Virus record (IMG/VR): IMGVR_UViG_3300035199_000325
Location: 1 to 40,822 of that record
Direction: 5' to 3' (one strand)
Source: a virus
DNA: 40,822 bases
Part shown: in pieces, positions 7,851-14,186 of the stretch
How positions within the stretch are numbered: the first letter of the stretch is position 1
Layout: every line of letters starts with the position of its first letter
Translations under genes and position numbers: made by a program
Notes under the pieces: model-generated
Told to the model about the DNA's origin: nothing
What the model saw: only the letters and a program-made list of their open reading frames with translations
Databases searched by the model: none

Positions 7851-8144
7851 TCACGCCACCCTGCAATGCCACGACTGCGCATAGGCCACCCCGTCGATGA
7901 TCTCCGTTCCGGTGATCACCAGGGCGAGGGTGGCCATGCCGTGTATCTGCACGTCGTAGAGCGGAGGTAGCAGCTTGGTGCTGGGCTGCACCTTGAGTAT
8001 CTCGGCGATCAGGGAAGGCCTGCCCATGGGGGAGCGCTCATCCATGCGGATGTACACGTCCCCTCGCAAGGGCTGGACGTTCTTGAGCTTTCGGTCCTCG
8101 ATGGGTTTGCCCTTGTAGCGGAGGCGGCGGATGTCGAAGTGCAT
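7851..8144 (-). CDS. Hypothetical protein directly under a LexA box, 97 aa
   Basis: MHFDIRRLRYKGKPIEDRKL at the start; beta-rich remainder with Pro/Leu (STKLLPPLYDVQIHGMATLA). I believe similar proteins are common in Pseudomonas genomes and phages, all uncharacterised. The ATG at 8144 is only 7 bases from a perfect LexA box, with no ribosome site between, so a leaderless or near-leaderless message is possible. An alternative ATG at 8180 would place the box inside the coding region. The upstream SOS box suggests expression after DNA damage. Confidence 0.75.
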   Translation of the reverse strand: MHFDIRRLRYKGKPIEDRKLKNVQPLRGDVYIRMDERSPMGRPSLIAEILKVQPSTKLLPPLYDVQIHGMATLALVITGTEIIDGVAYAQSWHCRVA

Positions 8145-8150
8145 GGCGAA

Positions 8151-8170
8151 TACTGGATAAATAAACAGTA
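8151..8170 (-). promoter_or_regulatory. LexA (SOS) box
   Basis: TACTG-N10-CAGTA: a CTG(8153)...CAG(8168) core with an A/T-only spacer apart from its first G (GATAAATAAA), plus flanking TA on both sides. This matches the Pseudomonas/E. coli LexA consensus CTG-N10-CAG. It overlaps the expected promoter of the 8144 gene (TTGAAG lies upstream on the minus strand). Confidence 0.8.
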
Positions 8171-8218
8171 TTTTGCGCATGCGCTTCAATTCCGTCCAGA
8201 GCCGTGCGGCTGACTGGA

Positions 8219-8422
8219 TCAGTATTCCGTGGTCAGCGATCCATCCGGCAGGACGCACATCACGTCCACTTCTAGGTCAGGCTCTCTGGTTTCAGCTGCC
8301 CAGGATTGAGCATCCTGCAGGGTGCTGGCGTACACATCCACTGCCTCGAAGAGTGTCCCAGGGTTGAGCACAACCGCGAAGCGGGCGCATGGTGGAGGGG
8401 AGCGGCGAATTTGTCCCTTCAT
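8219..8422 (-). CDS. Small hypothetical protein, 67 aa
   Basis: Basic N-terminus (MKGQIRRSPPP) followed by a soluble alpha/beta segment (FAVVLNPGTLFEAVDVYAST) and an acidic end. No recognised family. It sits between the methyltransferase and the SOS-box gene, with 33 bases upstream and 74 downstream to its neighbours. Confidence 0.65.
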   Translation of the reverse strand: MKGQIRRSPPPCARFAVVLNPGTLFEAVDVYASTLQDAQSWAAETREPDLEVDVMCVLPDGSLTTEY

Positions 8423-8455
8423 GCTGATTCCTTCGAGTTCGTCCAGTGAGGCCGC

Positions 8456-10165
8456 TCAGGCAGCCTGAGCCCTGTAGAGCCTGATAAGTTTCCCGGCGTT
8501 CAACTCGATCAGGTCGGCCGGGTCCTGGGGGCAGACGGCATTGCCGATGCCCTTGATCTGGTTCTCCACGGATATCCCCTTCCACTCCAGCGCGCCCGTC
8601 ACCGGGTCCTCAAACAGCCCCCGGTCGATGATGTAGTCCTCGCGGAACCCCATCGACAGCTTCAGCTCGCGCGGGCGCAGCATCCGCAGGGTGAAGTCCA
8701 CCAGCACGTAGTCGCCGACCAGCACCAGGTCGACCGGATCCGGGAAGTGTTCCGGCAGGTACTTGTGCAGGAAGGCGGCGCACTGCTTGGCCTTCTCCAG
8801 CAGCTCGGGCGGCAGGATGTCGGCCGGCACCTGGTGCACGGTGACCAGTCCCATGCGGGCCTTGGTCGGGAAGGTGTGTGCCGGGTCATGCAGGCTCTGC
8901 CACTGGCCACCGGACTTGTAGTACTTCACCAGAAAGGCCGCCGCGAGCCGCTGGTTGGTACCCCTGCTGGTGATGGTGCTGATCGGGTCGTTCATCGAGC
9001 GCCCGGCGCCATCGTAGAAGCCGCCGTTCGCCTGCTCCATGAAGCAGGCCGCGATGGCGTGATGTCCCGAGCTGGTGGTCAGGGTGTTGATCGGGCTGTG
9101 CAGGCTGGAGCCGGTGGAGCCCTTGCGCAGGGTGATCAGGTTCGCCGCGGCCAGGGCGAAGTGGCCGCCCTTCACCTGGGCGCACTGGGTGCGTAGTGGC
9201 TCCTGCACGCTGAAGGTGCGCTGGCTCGATGCATTGGCGAACTCGGTCAGGTAGGGTGCAAGGGAGTCATCCTCCAGCGGTACGATGAAGGGCTTGTCGG
9301 TCTCAACGACGTGCTTCCAGAAGCCCTTGGCCACTCGCCGATTGGAATTGGCCACCAGGCGATCGTCGATGATCGACTTGCCCAGGTCGGAGAAGTCGAT
9401 GCACTGCCACACCGGCTTCCAGCCTTCCTGGCCCTTGCCTGGGTTCTGGTGAAACTTCGGCTTGGTCCAGAGGATCGGCTCGCCATCGCGACGCGCGATC
9501 AGGAACAAGCGTTTGCGGATGGTTGGGGTTCCAGCGTTGGCCGCGACCCTCACCTGCCATTCCACCTTGTACCCCATGCCGCGTACCAGGTCGGCGGCTG
9601 TGACGTGCCGCCCGATGGCCTTGAGGATGTCGTCGAAGTCCGGGTGATTAGCCGGCAGGCCGCCGCCCAAGGCAGCGATGAAGGCCTTGAAGGTGCGCCC
9701 TCGCTCGCTCTTGATCGGCTTGTGATCCTCGCCGAGCGGGCCCCAATCCTGGAACTCCTCGACGTTCTCCAAGAAGATCATGCGCGGGCGGGTGGCCTGG
9801 GCCCACTGGATCACGACCCAAGCGAGGCTGCGGATCTTCCGATTGACCGGCTTGCCGCCCTTGGCCTTGCTGAAGTGGCGGCAGTCCGGCGAGGCCCAGA
9901 GAATCCCGACCGGCTGACCACCAGTGGCCTCGACCGGATCGACCTCGAACACGTCGGTAATGAAGTGCTTGGTGTTCGGGTGGTTGGCGCGGTGAATCGC
10001 GATCGCCGTGGGGTTGTGGTTGATCGCGATGTCCGGGTGGCGGTAGACACTGGCACCGCCATCGCTGGCGCCGCCGATGCCGGCAAACAGGTCGACGTAC
10101 AGCTCCCACTCCAGCGGGAGAGAAAGCGGCAGAGGGTGGATAGGGAAGTGCTCCGCTGCTGTCAT
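8456..10165 (-). CDS. C5-cytosine DNA methyltransferase (orphan)
   Basis: 569 aa. Motif I is DLFAGIGG (25-32), binding S-adenosylmethionine. Motif IV is ASPDCRHFSKAKGG with catalytic Cys95; the usual Pro-Pro-Cys is Pro-Asp-Cys, a form I associate with phage enzymes. Motif VI is ENV (133-135), and an RKRLFLIAR stretch matches motif VIII. A long target-recognition region follows, then motif X (QIKGIGNAV) near the C-terminus. No restriction partner is nearby, so it probably protects phage DNA or changes regulation. Start at 10165 is firm: AAGGAG 7 bases upstream and ATGA overlap with the stop of the frameshifted upstream gene. A longer open frame to 10543 is an artefact of that frameshift. Confidence 0.92.
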   Translation of the reverse strand: MTAAEHFPIHPLPLSLPLEWELYVDLFAGIGGASDGGASVYRHPDIAINHNPTAIAIHRANHPNTKHFITDVFEVDPVEATGGQPVGILWASPDCRHFSKAKGGKPVNRKIRSLAWVVIQWAQATRPRMIFLENVEEFQDWGPLGEDHKPIKSERGRTFKAFIAALGGGLPANHPDFDDILKAIGRHVTAADLVRGMGYKVEWQVRVAANAGTPTIRKRLFLIARRDGEPILWTKPKFHQNPGKGQEGWKPVWQCIDFSDLGKSIIDDRLVANSNRRVAKGFWKHVVETDKPFIVPLEDDSLAPYLTEFANASSQRTFSVQEPLRTQCAQVKGGHFALAAANLITLRKGSTGSSLHSPINTLTTSSGHHAIAACFMEQANGGFYDGAGRSMNDPISTITSRGTNQRLAAAFLVKYYKSGGQWQSLHDPAHTFPTKARMGLVTVHQVPADILPPELLEKAKQCAAFLHKYLPEHFPDPVDLVLVGDYVLVDFTLRMLRPRELKLSMGFREDYIIDRGLFEDPVTGALEWKGISVENQIKGIGNAVCPQDPADLIELNAGKLIRLYRAQAA

Positions 10166-10543
10166 GCCGCGCTCCTTGCGTTTTGATTCTCGTAATCCCG
10201 CCACCCAATTTTCGGCGCGCCGGTTTTCTTGTTCGTCAGCGGCTTGCCCGAGGCATCGGTCAGTACGACCTTGCACCGTATATGCAGGTGACGGCACGTC
10301 AGCGTGCGGCGCGCCAGGGCAATGAACTCTTCGGCGTACTGGGGGGGCATCGAAGAGCGGACCAAGCTGCTTTACCTTGGTGCCGGCCATGATCTCGTCG
10401 GCGCGTTTCTCGCAGAGCTGAACCCATTCACTCAGTGGAATGGCCACTTCACCCTGGGGAGTGCGTCGGGTGGTCTTCACGTTCTTACGGGCATCGGCCA
10501 GGGCCTGGTCCCGCGTCATGCCGAATACGGCGAAGGTGCTCAT
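10162..10543 (-). pseudogene. Frameshifted phage gene upstream of the methyltransferase
   Basis: The N-terminal frame (MSTFAVFGMTRDQALADARK to GPLFDA) and the C-terminal frame (PQYAEEFIALARRTLTCRHL to WRDYENQNARSAA) read as one protein of about 126 aa if one base of the seven-C run is removed. On the plus strand this is the G-run at 10341-10347. With six C the text is ...FDAPQYAEEF..., ending at a TGA that couples as ATGA to the methyltransferase. With seven C the frame runs on into the methyltransferase frame. Possible explanations: a true indel, a sequencing error in a homopolymer, or +1 frameshifting on CCC-C. Function unknown. Confidence 0.7.
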
Positions 10544-10857
10544 AGACTGCCCTCCAGGCGGTTCGCCACCCTGTTGATTTCGTCCTCTAGGTCTTCGCTC
10601 ACGCTGAAGTCATCCATCAGAGCGCGCAGCTTGTTGATGGCGTCCTCCACCTCGCTGTTCAGGCTGTCGAGGTCGCGCTCAAGCTCCTCCTCGCGTTCTT
10701 CTGCGTCGCGGAGTTGTTGGCGCACCTCGTCCAGCTCGACTTCTCGAGCGCCCTGGCCGGCAACGATCCGACGGGCAAGTTCCTCGGCTGCTTCGGGGTG
10801 AATCGCTGCATACCCCTCCAACTCATCGTCAGAGCAGGCCTTCACGGGTAGGGACAT
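10540..10857 (-). CDS. Coiled-coil hypothetical protein, 105 aa
   Basis: From about residue 40 on it is a continuous charged heptad pattern (EVELDEVRQQLRDAEEREEE, LERDLDSLNSEVEDAINKL), strongly predicting a long coiled coil. GGAGAA precedes the ATG at 10857. The stop overlaps the next gene's start as ATGA. It probably dimerises and may be a structural or adaptor protein; no family recognised. Confidence 0.8.
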   Translation of the reverse strand: MSLPVKACSDDELEGYAAIHPEAAEELARRIVAGQGAREVELDEVRQQLRDAEEREEELERDLDSLNSEVEDAINKLRALMDDFSVSEDLEDEINRVANRLEGSL

Positions 10858-10914
10858 GGCTTTCTCCAGGTCGAGCGATGCCGTGCCGCTGGTGCGGCTG
10901 GCGGGTGTGAGGGA

Positions 10915-11127
10915 TCAGGTTGGGCGGATGGAACGGCTGATGCGTTCGGCGCGGGTGATCAGGCCCTTACGCACCAGGCCATCGATACGGCCCTGTACGG
11001 CGTTGCAGTGGACGTCGGCAAGATCGGCCAGCTCAGCAACGGTGGGCGAGTAGCCCTTATCGGCGATGAAGTCGCGGATGTGCTGCAAGGTTTCGGCCTG
11101 CTTGGGTGAGGGAGTCAGTCGAGCCAT
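10915..11127 (-). CDS. LexA-like winged-helix DNA-binding protein
   Basis: 70 aa, corresponding to the DNA-binding domain of LexA alone: LTPSPKQAETLQHIRDFIAD then KGYSPTVAELADLADVHCNA with a recognition helix in AVQGRIDGLVRKGLI. No autoprotease domain is present, so it cannot be cleaved in the SOS response like LexA itself. It probably regulates phage genes; it could bind LexA-like boxes such as those at 8151 and 14151, but that is inference. Overlaps the end of the upstream gene by 13 bases. Confidence 0.85.
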   Translation of the reverse strand: MARLTPSPKQAETLQHIRDFIADKGYSPTVAELADLADVHCNAVQGRIDGLVRKGLITRAERISRSIRPT

Positions 11128-11618
11128 TCGTCTTTCAGTTCCTGTCGTAGCTCGCGATCGGCGAGGCGGATGCCTTCGGCCATCACAAGGCGCGCCACGT
11201 TTTCGCTGATATGGAAATCGTGGCGCGGGACGGCCAGCAGCGAGGCGGAACCCGCACGGCCCAGGCTGTGGGCATGGGTGATCAGGTGCTCGACCACCTG
11301 GCCGTCGTCTTCAAATCCGAGCCAGCCGGCCATCTCCAGCAATTTGTCTTGCACGCCAGGGCGAACCCGGTGCCGTAGTGGTTCCGCTCCTGCCCATGGC
11401 CGCTCTCGGGCTGGCGGCATGGCGTCGATGCCCAGTGCGTGGAAGTTGAGGATCAGCACCTGGATGGCTTCGGCCAACTGCGTGTAGCCGTGCCACTCCA
11501 TCAGGTCGTTCAGCAACTCACGGGTACCCAGCCGGACGCGGTGCCGCAGTTCGACTTCGCCCACCTCAAGCCGCCGCTCCTCGGTGTCCTTGGTGCGCTC
11601 CTTCTGGGTCTTGGCCAT
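11115..11618 (-). CDS. Tandem-duplicated ribbon-helix-helix-like regulator
   Basis: 167 aa. Residues 24-63 (ELRHRVRLGTRELLNDLMEW...ILNFHALG) and 81-120 (LRHRVRPGVQDKLLEMAGWL...ITHAHSLG) are clearly related copies. Each is a short beta strand followed by two helices, the layout of ribbon-helix-helix DNA-binding domains. A single chain with two copies could act as a pseudo-dimer. A charged N-terminal tail (AKTQKERTKDTEERR) resembles those of short RHH regulators in Pseudomonas phages. Likely a transcriptional regulator of phage genes; target unknown. Confidence 0.75.
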   Translation of the reverse strand: MAKTQKERTKDTEERRLEVGEVELRHRVRLGTRELLNDLMEWHGYTQLAEAIQVLILNFHALGIDAMPPARERPWAGAEPLRHRVRPGVQDKLLEMAGWLGFEDDGQVVEHLITHAHSLGRAGSASLLAVPRHDFHISENVARLVMAEGIRLADRELRQELKDEWLD

Positions 11619-11620
11619 GG

Positions 11621-12172
11621 TCAGCTCTCCACGGCGGTGGGGAACTGCAGGCCGTAGGCCTTACACACCCGATTGAAAATCTTGTACCCCATGCCGGAGC
11701 GCATGCAGGCCTGGCGCTTGGTGAGGCCGATGGCGATGAAAGCCCGGAGCCGATCAGCGAAGATTCGGTCGCGCTCCATGGCGGCGAGCTGTGCACCGGT
11801 CGGTGCAGGCTTGAAGGTGATCTGGTAGTCGCGGCCGATGGTGTCGAGCATCCGGCGGCTGACGCCGGGGCGCGCGGCGATCTGCGACATGTTCAGGGTC
11901 TTGGCCAGCTCACGCACCTGCGGCGCCAGTTCCGCGCGCTTCGCTTCACGGCGGCCTTCCCGGTCCATGTACTCCTTCGGCGGGATGTTCCTCGCTTTCT
12001 TGGATGCGCGCGGCGCCGGTTCAACCTCGCGGCGCAGGGGCATGGGCGCTGTCTGCACCTCGCCCAGGTCATGGATGCGTCCGCCGCCGGCGAGGAACTG
12101 CTCAATCTGCGCGGCCAGCATGGCACTGGTGCGGCTGTTCGCCTCAACCGCGCTGAGTTCGTGGCTGATCAT
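11621..12172 (-). CDS. Putative HTH DNA-binding phage protein, 183 aa
   Basis: Residues about 85-115 (LAPQVRELAKTLNMSQIAAR then PGVSRRMLDTI) read as a helix-turn-helix. A second HTH-like stretch is GLTKRQACMRSGMGYKIFNR near the C-terminus. The N-terminal part is Pro/Arg-rich linker. GGAG lies upstream of ATG at 12172. It follows the 12438 gene by 2 bases. Probably an early regulator; not matched to a named family. Confidence 0.75.
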   Translation of the reverse strand: MISHELSAVEANSRTSAMLAAQIEQFLAGGGRIHDLGEVQTAPMPLRREVEPAPRASKKARNIPPKEYMDREGRREAKRAELAPQVRELAKTLNMSQIAARPGVSRRMLDTIGRDYQITFKPAPTGAQLAAMERDRIFADRLRAFIAIGLTKRQACMRSGMGYKIFNRVCKAYGLQFPTAVES

Positions 12173-12174
12173 GA

Positions 12175-12438
12175 TCAGGCCGCTCCGCGTTCCAAGTCAC
12201 GAGCAGCGGCGCAGGCGGCGCGATGGCCCATGCGGAAACCCATCACCTTGCCGGAATAGGCGTCCTTCAGGTGGTAGAAGTCGCGGCCGCAGGGGATGAC
12301 CTGGATCAGCCGAGGCAGCACAGCCTGCACCGAGCGTTGCCGGCGGCGCATGTGGAACTGGGCAATGGCGGCCTTGGTCTTGGCATTCATCTCGACCAAC
12401 TGGGCATGGGCGTCTATCACGCCTTGGGAGATTTCCAT
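12175..12438 (-). CDS. First gene after the leftward leader, 87 aa, unknown
   Basis: Basic, Gln/Arg-rich (AAIAQFHMRRRQRSVQAVLP) with a C-terminal half (YHLKDAYSGKVMGFRMGHRA). The start at 12438 has GAGGTG at 12445-12450. A longer in-frame version to 12573 would read through the target repeats and terminator-like hairpin of the leader and is not preferred. Its start region lies immediately downstream of the sequence matched by the candidate C4 RNA, so it is probably the gene that RNA controls. No recognised family; resemblance to a phage antirepressor is not visible. Confidence 0.75.
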   Translation of the reverse strand: MEISQGVIDAHAQLVEMNAKTKAAIAQFHMRRRQRSVQAVLPRLIQVIPCGRDFYHLKDAYSGKVMGFRMGHRAACAAARDLERGAA

Positions 12439-12458
12439 GGTGTGCACCTCGTGCTGTG

Positions 12459-12478
12459 AAAAGCCGGCCTTGGCCAGC
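12459..12478 (-). terminator. Attenuator-like hairpin upstream of the 12438 gene
   Basis: On the minus strand GCTGGC (12478-12473), loop CAAG, GCCGGC (12468-12463) form a 6-bp stem with one G-U pair, followed by TTTT (12462-12459). The 5' arm overlaps by 2 bases the CTCCGC segment that matches loop 2 of the candidate C4 RNA. Confidence 0.5.
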
Positions 12479-12482
12479 GGAG

Positions 12483-12507
12483 GGAATAGGTGCCGGACTT
12501 TCCCGGC
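12483..12507 (-). repeat. C4 target repeat 1 (14-bp repeat plus stem-loop)
   Basis: GGAATAGGTGCCGG (12483-12496, plus strand) is identical to the copy at 12652-12665. In both, GCCGG pairs with a nearby CCGGC (here loop ACTTTC) to make a hairpin. The minus-strand version includes CCGGCACCUAU, complementary to the AUAGG-GCUGG part of the candidate RNA. Confidence 0.6.
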
Positions 12508-12651
12508 GGTCAGCGGCCCAACTGTTGCACCGGCATTTCTTCGGCGATGAAGTCCGTGCTCAGCGCCGGACAAGGCCCCGTCGAGCCCTCGCGTACCCCT
12601 GACTACCAGGCCAGCCGTTTAGGGATGCGCCGCCGCAACCCATCAGTTCGT

Positions 12652-12674
12652 GGAATAGGTGCCGGCTTACCGGC
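12652..12674 (-). repeat. C4 target repeat 2 (14-bp repeat plus stem-loop)
   Basis: Second copy of GGAATAGGTGCCGG, with GCCGG-CTTA-CCGGC hairpin (12661-12674). It lacks the adjacent CUCCGC segment found at repeat 1. Located directly after (minus direction) a terminator-like hairpin. Confidence 0.6.
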
Positions 12675-12698
12675 AAAAGGGCCCCGCGTGCATGGGGC
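12675..12698 (-). terminator. Weak terminator-like hairpin in leader
   Basis: On the minus strand GCCCC (12698-12694) pairs with GGGGC (12685-12681) across an 8-nt loop, then CC and TTTT (12678-12675). Short stem; it could end a C4 precursor transcript. Confidence 0.35.
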
Positions 12699-12831
12699 AT
12701 GGAAGGGTGTTGCGCTGCCGGTTACGTCTCCGGCGCTGGCTTCACAGCCGTCTGCTTGGAACTGGTGGGCAGGCGGGGTGCTACTCCCGCTATCCTCATA
12801 GGCCGACAAAGCCTTTCTCTCTGCGGTCGGT

Positions 12832-12885
12832 CGTGGCCCCGATTGCTCCGCCAATCAACTTTAACCAGCCCTATGCTGGTCCACG
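12832..12885 (-). ncRNA. Candidate C4-like antisense RNA
   Basis: Read on the minus strand the segment folds as a closed two-hairpin element. The outer stem is CGTGG (12885-12881) with CCACG (12836-12832). Hairpin 1 is ACCAGC-ATAGG-GCTGGT (12880-12864). Hairpin 2 is GATTG-GCGGAG-CAATC (12856-12841). Loop 1 plus its 3' arm (AUAGGGCUGG) pairs with CCGGCACCUAU in both downstream repeats, with one bulge and one G-U pair. Loop 2 (GCGGAG) is the exact complement of CUCCGC beside repeat 1. This matches the architecture of phage P1/P7 C4 RNA and, more loosely, P4 CI RNA, which repress early phage genes. The fold is seen by eye; expression and processing are inferred. No convincing dedicated promoter was found. 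Confidence 0.6.
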
Positions 12886-13048
12886 CCCCCGGTCGTTCAG
12901 GTGCGCTCGGAGCTACGTTGCGCTGCGTGTCTGCTTTCCACGCCGCTGCCCATAAATCGTTGCCCCTGATCGCCCAGGCGGGGCCTTTCCTGCGTTGCAT
13001 CCGGTTCGCTCCTGCTTGCCGGTGGCGCCCCGTGTCGTTACCGCGGGG

Positions 13049-13270
13049 TTACTGCAGAACGCGCAGTTCGTTGCGCGGGTACCACTTGCCGTCGACTTCG
13101 ACCATGCAGCCGATGAAGGCGGCGTAGCGGGTGTCGCGCTCGGTCTGGTAGCCGTACCAGGAGCAGGAGCCCCAGGAGACCAGCCGGCTGACAATCCAGA
13201 GCACGCCAAGGAAGACGATCATGACCACGAGCACGCCCCTCAGCGGATTGGCGCGCAGCCAGGCATTCAC
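13049..13270 (-). CDS. Small single-pass membrane protein, 73 aa
   Basis: One N-terminal transmembrane helix (residues 11-31, RGVLVVMIVFLGVLWIVSRL) followed by a soluble domain with two Cys (CSWYGYQTERDTRYAAFIGC) and a conserved-looking end (VDGKWYPRNELRV). Proteins of this type are frequent in the early region of Pseudomonas phages; function unknown. Start overlaps the TerB gene's stop by 4 bases, so the two are coupled. Confidence 0.8.
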   Translation of the reverse strand: MNAWLRANPLRGVLVVMIVFLGVLWIVSRLVSWGSCSWYGYQTERDTRYAAFIGCMVEVDGKWYPRNELRVLQ

Positions 13271-13707
13271 AGGTAGTCCTTGATTCGCAGATTCATCTTC
13301 GCGGCCGCTCGCTCAAGGACGGCCACCTCGGCGTCTTCGATCTCGCCATCTGCTTCGGCGATGGTGAGCATGAAGTTGATGACCGTCTCGGCATCGCTGG
13401 GGGTGTGCGCCAGGTCGACCAGTTCGCGCTCGGCGTTCATGCGGATGATGCGTGCGCCGCCTTCGTTGAAGTCGGCCTTGGCCTTGTCGATCAGGTTGCC
13501 CAGCTCGGCACCGAAGCCCTGCAGCTTGGGCTCGTTGCGAAGGAGGCGGTCAATCTTGTCGAGTTCGGCGGGTTCAATCTCGCCATCAGCGGCAGCCACG
13601 TAGAAGCAGCCGTAGACGATGCCCTGGAGCAGGTCGCGGTTTTCCAGCTTGGCCATGGCTTGGCGAGCCTGACGACCTTTGCCGAACAGCTTGTTCAGTC
13701 CGAACAT
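13267..13707 (-). CDS. TerB/DjlA-like domain protein
   Basis: 146 aa, matching the TerB fold. It has two related acidic metal-binding motifs, AAADGEIEPAELDKI (about residues 38-52) and EADGEIEDAEVAVL (about 114-128), each the DG-I-x-x-x-E pattern of TerB-family proteins. TerB-like domains occur in tellurite/stress loci and some phages and are thought to bind divalent metals at the membrane. First gene after the leader of the putative P_L transcript; ends coupled to the small membrane protein. A role in phage defence or stress is only inferred. Confidence 0.85.
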   Translation of the reverse strand: MFGLNKLFGKGRQARQAMAKLENRDLLQGIVYGCFYVAAADGEIEPAELDKIDRLLRNEPKLQGFGAELGNLIDKAKADFNEGGARIIRMNAERELVDLAHTPSDAETVINFMLTIAEADGEIEDAEVAVLERAAAKMNLRIKDYL

Positions 13708-13944
13708 GGGATTCCCTCATCTCGTTATCGATGCGGATTTGCATCCCAATGCGCCCTGTCGCCAAGGCGCATCAGTGATGCATTGCTCGTGATCCGCGAC
13801 TGGCTGATCACGCTTTGCCGCTGCTGCTCCGGGTCATTCGCACGGTTCGGTATGGCCTCGTCTCCCCGTCGACCCCTCAGTTGGCCTCTGGATCGAACGC
13901 CGGTCGCCGGTGCTGGGCAGCGGTGTGTTCGGTATTCGCTGGTT

Positions 13945-13956
13945 TGTTAAAGAGCG
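13945..13956 (-). promoter_or_regulatory. boxA-like antitermination site in P_L leader
   Basis: On the minus strand CGCTCTTTAACA matches boxA of lambda nut sites (CGCTCTTA) and of ribosomal leaders (TGCTCTTTAACA). It lies about 55-65 bases after the putative P_L start. A clear boxB hairpin was not found. Confidence 0.5.
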
Positions 13957-14014
13957 TTCGGGTTGCCCCAGGCCTCTCGGCCTCTGCCTGCGCTTTCGCG
14001 TTCGGCTTGGTGCT

Positions 14015-14045
14015 TATATAAGCCTGCTTATCTATGCTGTGTCAA
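14015..14045 (-). promoter_or_regulatory. Putative leftward early promoter P_L
   Basis: On the minus strand a perfect -35 TTGACA (14045-14040) is followed 18-19 bases later by TTATAT/TATATA (14021-14015). Two operator copies overlap its ends, as expected for a repressor-controlled early promoter. It would drive 13707 and the genes to its left. Confidence 0.6.
14018..14031. promoter_or_regulatory. Operator O_L copy 1
   Basis: ATAAGC-CT-GCTTAT, a perfect 14-bp palindrome matching the operators beside the repressor gene. Overlaps the -10 region of P_L. Confidence 0.75.
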
Positions 14046-14058
14046 TAAGCTTGCTTAT
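14045..14058. promoter_or_regulatory. Operator O_L copy 2
   Basis: ATAAGC-TT-GCTTAT, 27 bases from copy 1 and touching the -35 of P_L. Confidence 0.75.
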
Positions 14059-14127
14059 ATTTTTCTGCGGAACGTTTTTGTGGGAGCGGGAGCTTTTCAG
14101 AGGGGCTCGGGAGACGGTTCGCCGAGC

Positions 14128-14170
14128 TTGAAGTCGGATTCTTCGTAAATTACTGTATGTATATACAGCA
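14128..14170 (+). promoter_or_regulatory. SOS promoter with LexA box for the 14187 gene
   Basis: TTGAAG (14128-14133), 17-base spacer, TACTGT (14151-14156) as a weak -10. The LexA box TACTG-N10-CAGCA spans 14151-14170 (CTG 14153-14155, CAG 14166-14168, spacer TATGTATATA), close to consensus and covering the -10. Confidence 0.8.
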
Positions 14171-14186
14171 CAAGGAGAGCGCCGGA

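Larger units (their letters stand above)
12439..13048 (-). other. Untranslated leader of the leftward operon
   Basis: 610 bases with no convincing protein gene. Read on the minus strand it contains, in order, a candidate C4-like RNA (12885-12832), a hairpin followed by U4 (12698-12675), two copies of a 14-base repeat with stem-loops (12674-12652 and 12507-12483), a second hairpin plus U4 (12478-12459), and the ribosome site of the next gene. Open frames here (for example 12722-13000 minus) look like Ash-type translations of RNA-coding sequence rather than real proteins. Confidence 0.6.
13708..14186. other. Divergent control region without protein genes
   Basis: 479 bases between the TerB-like gene (minus) and the SOS gene (plus). 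It contains a boxA-like nut element, a leftward promoter with two operators, and a separate LexA-box promoter. The remaining 13708-13940 has no gene I can support and no clear structure. Confidence 0.7.

Noticed and set aside
8456-10543. A 695-aa product joining an unknown N-terminal part to the C5 methyltransferase
   Set aside because: The extra 126 codons arise from a homopolymer-dependent shift; the methyltransferase has its own AAGGAG and ATG at 10165.
12603-12854. Minus-strand 83-aa frame across the second repeat
   Set aside because: Overlaps the RNA and terminator-like elements; no ribosome site, Pro/Arg-rich noise.
12722-13000. Minus-strand 92-aa frame resembling Ash-type proteins
   Set aside because: It lies over the candidate C4 RNA; composition is biased, there is no ribosome site, and Ash-type frames are often translations of such RNAs.
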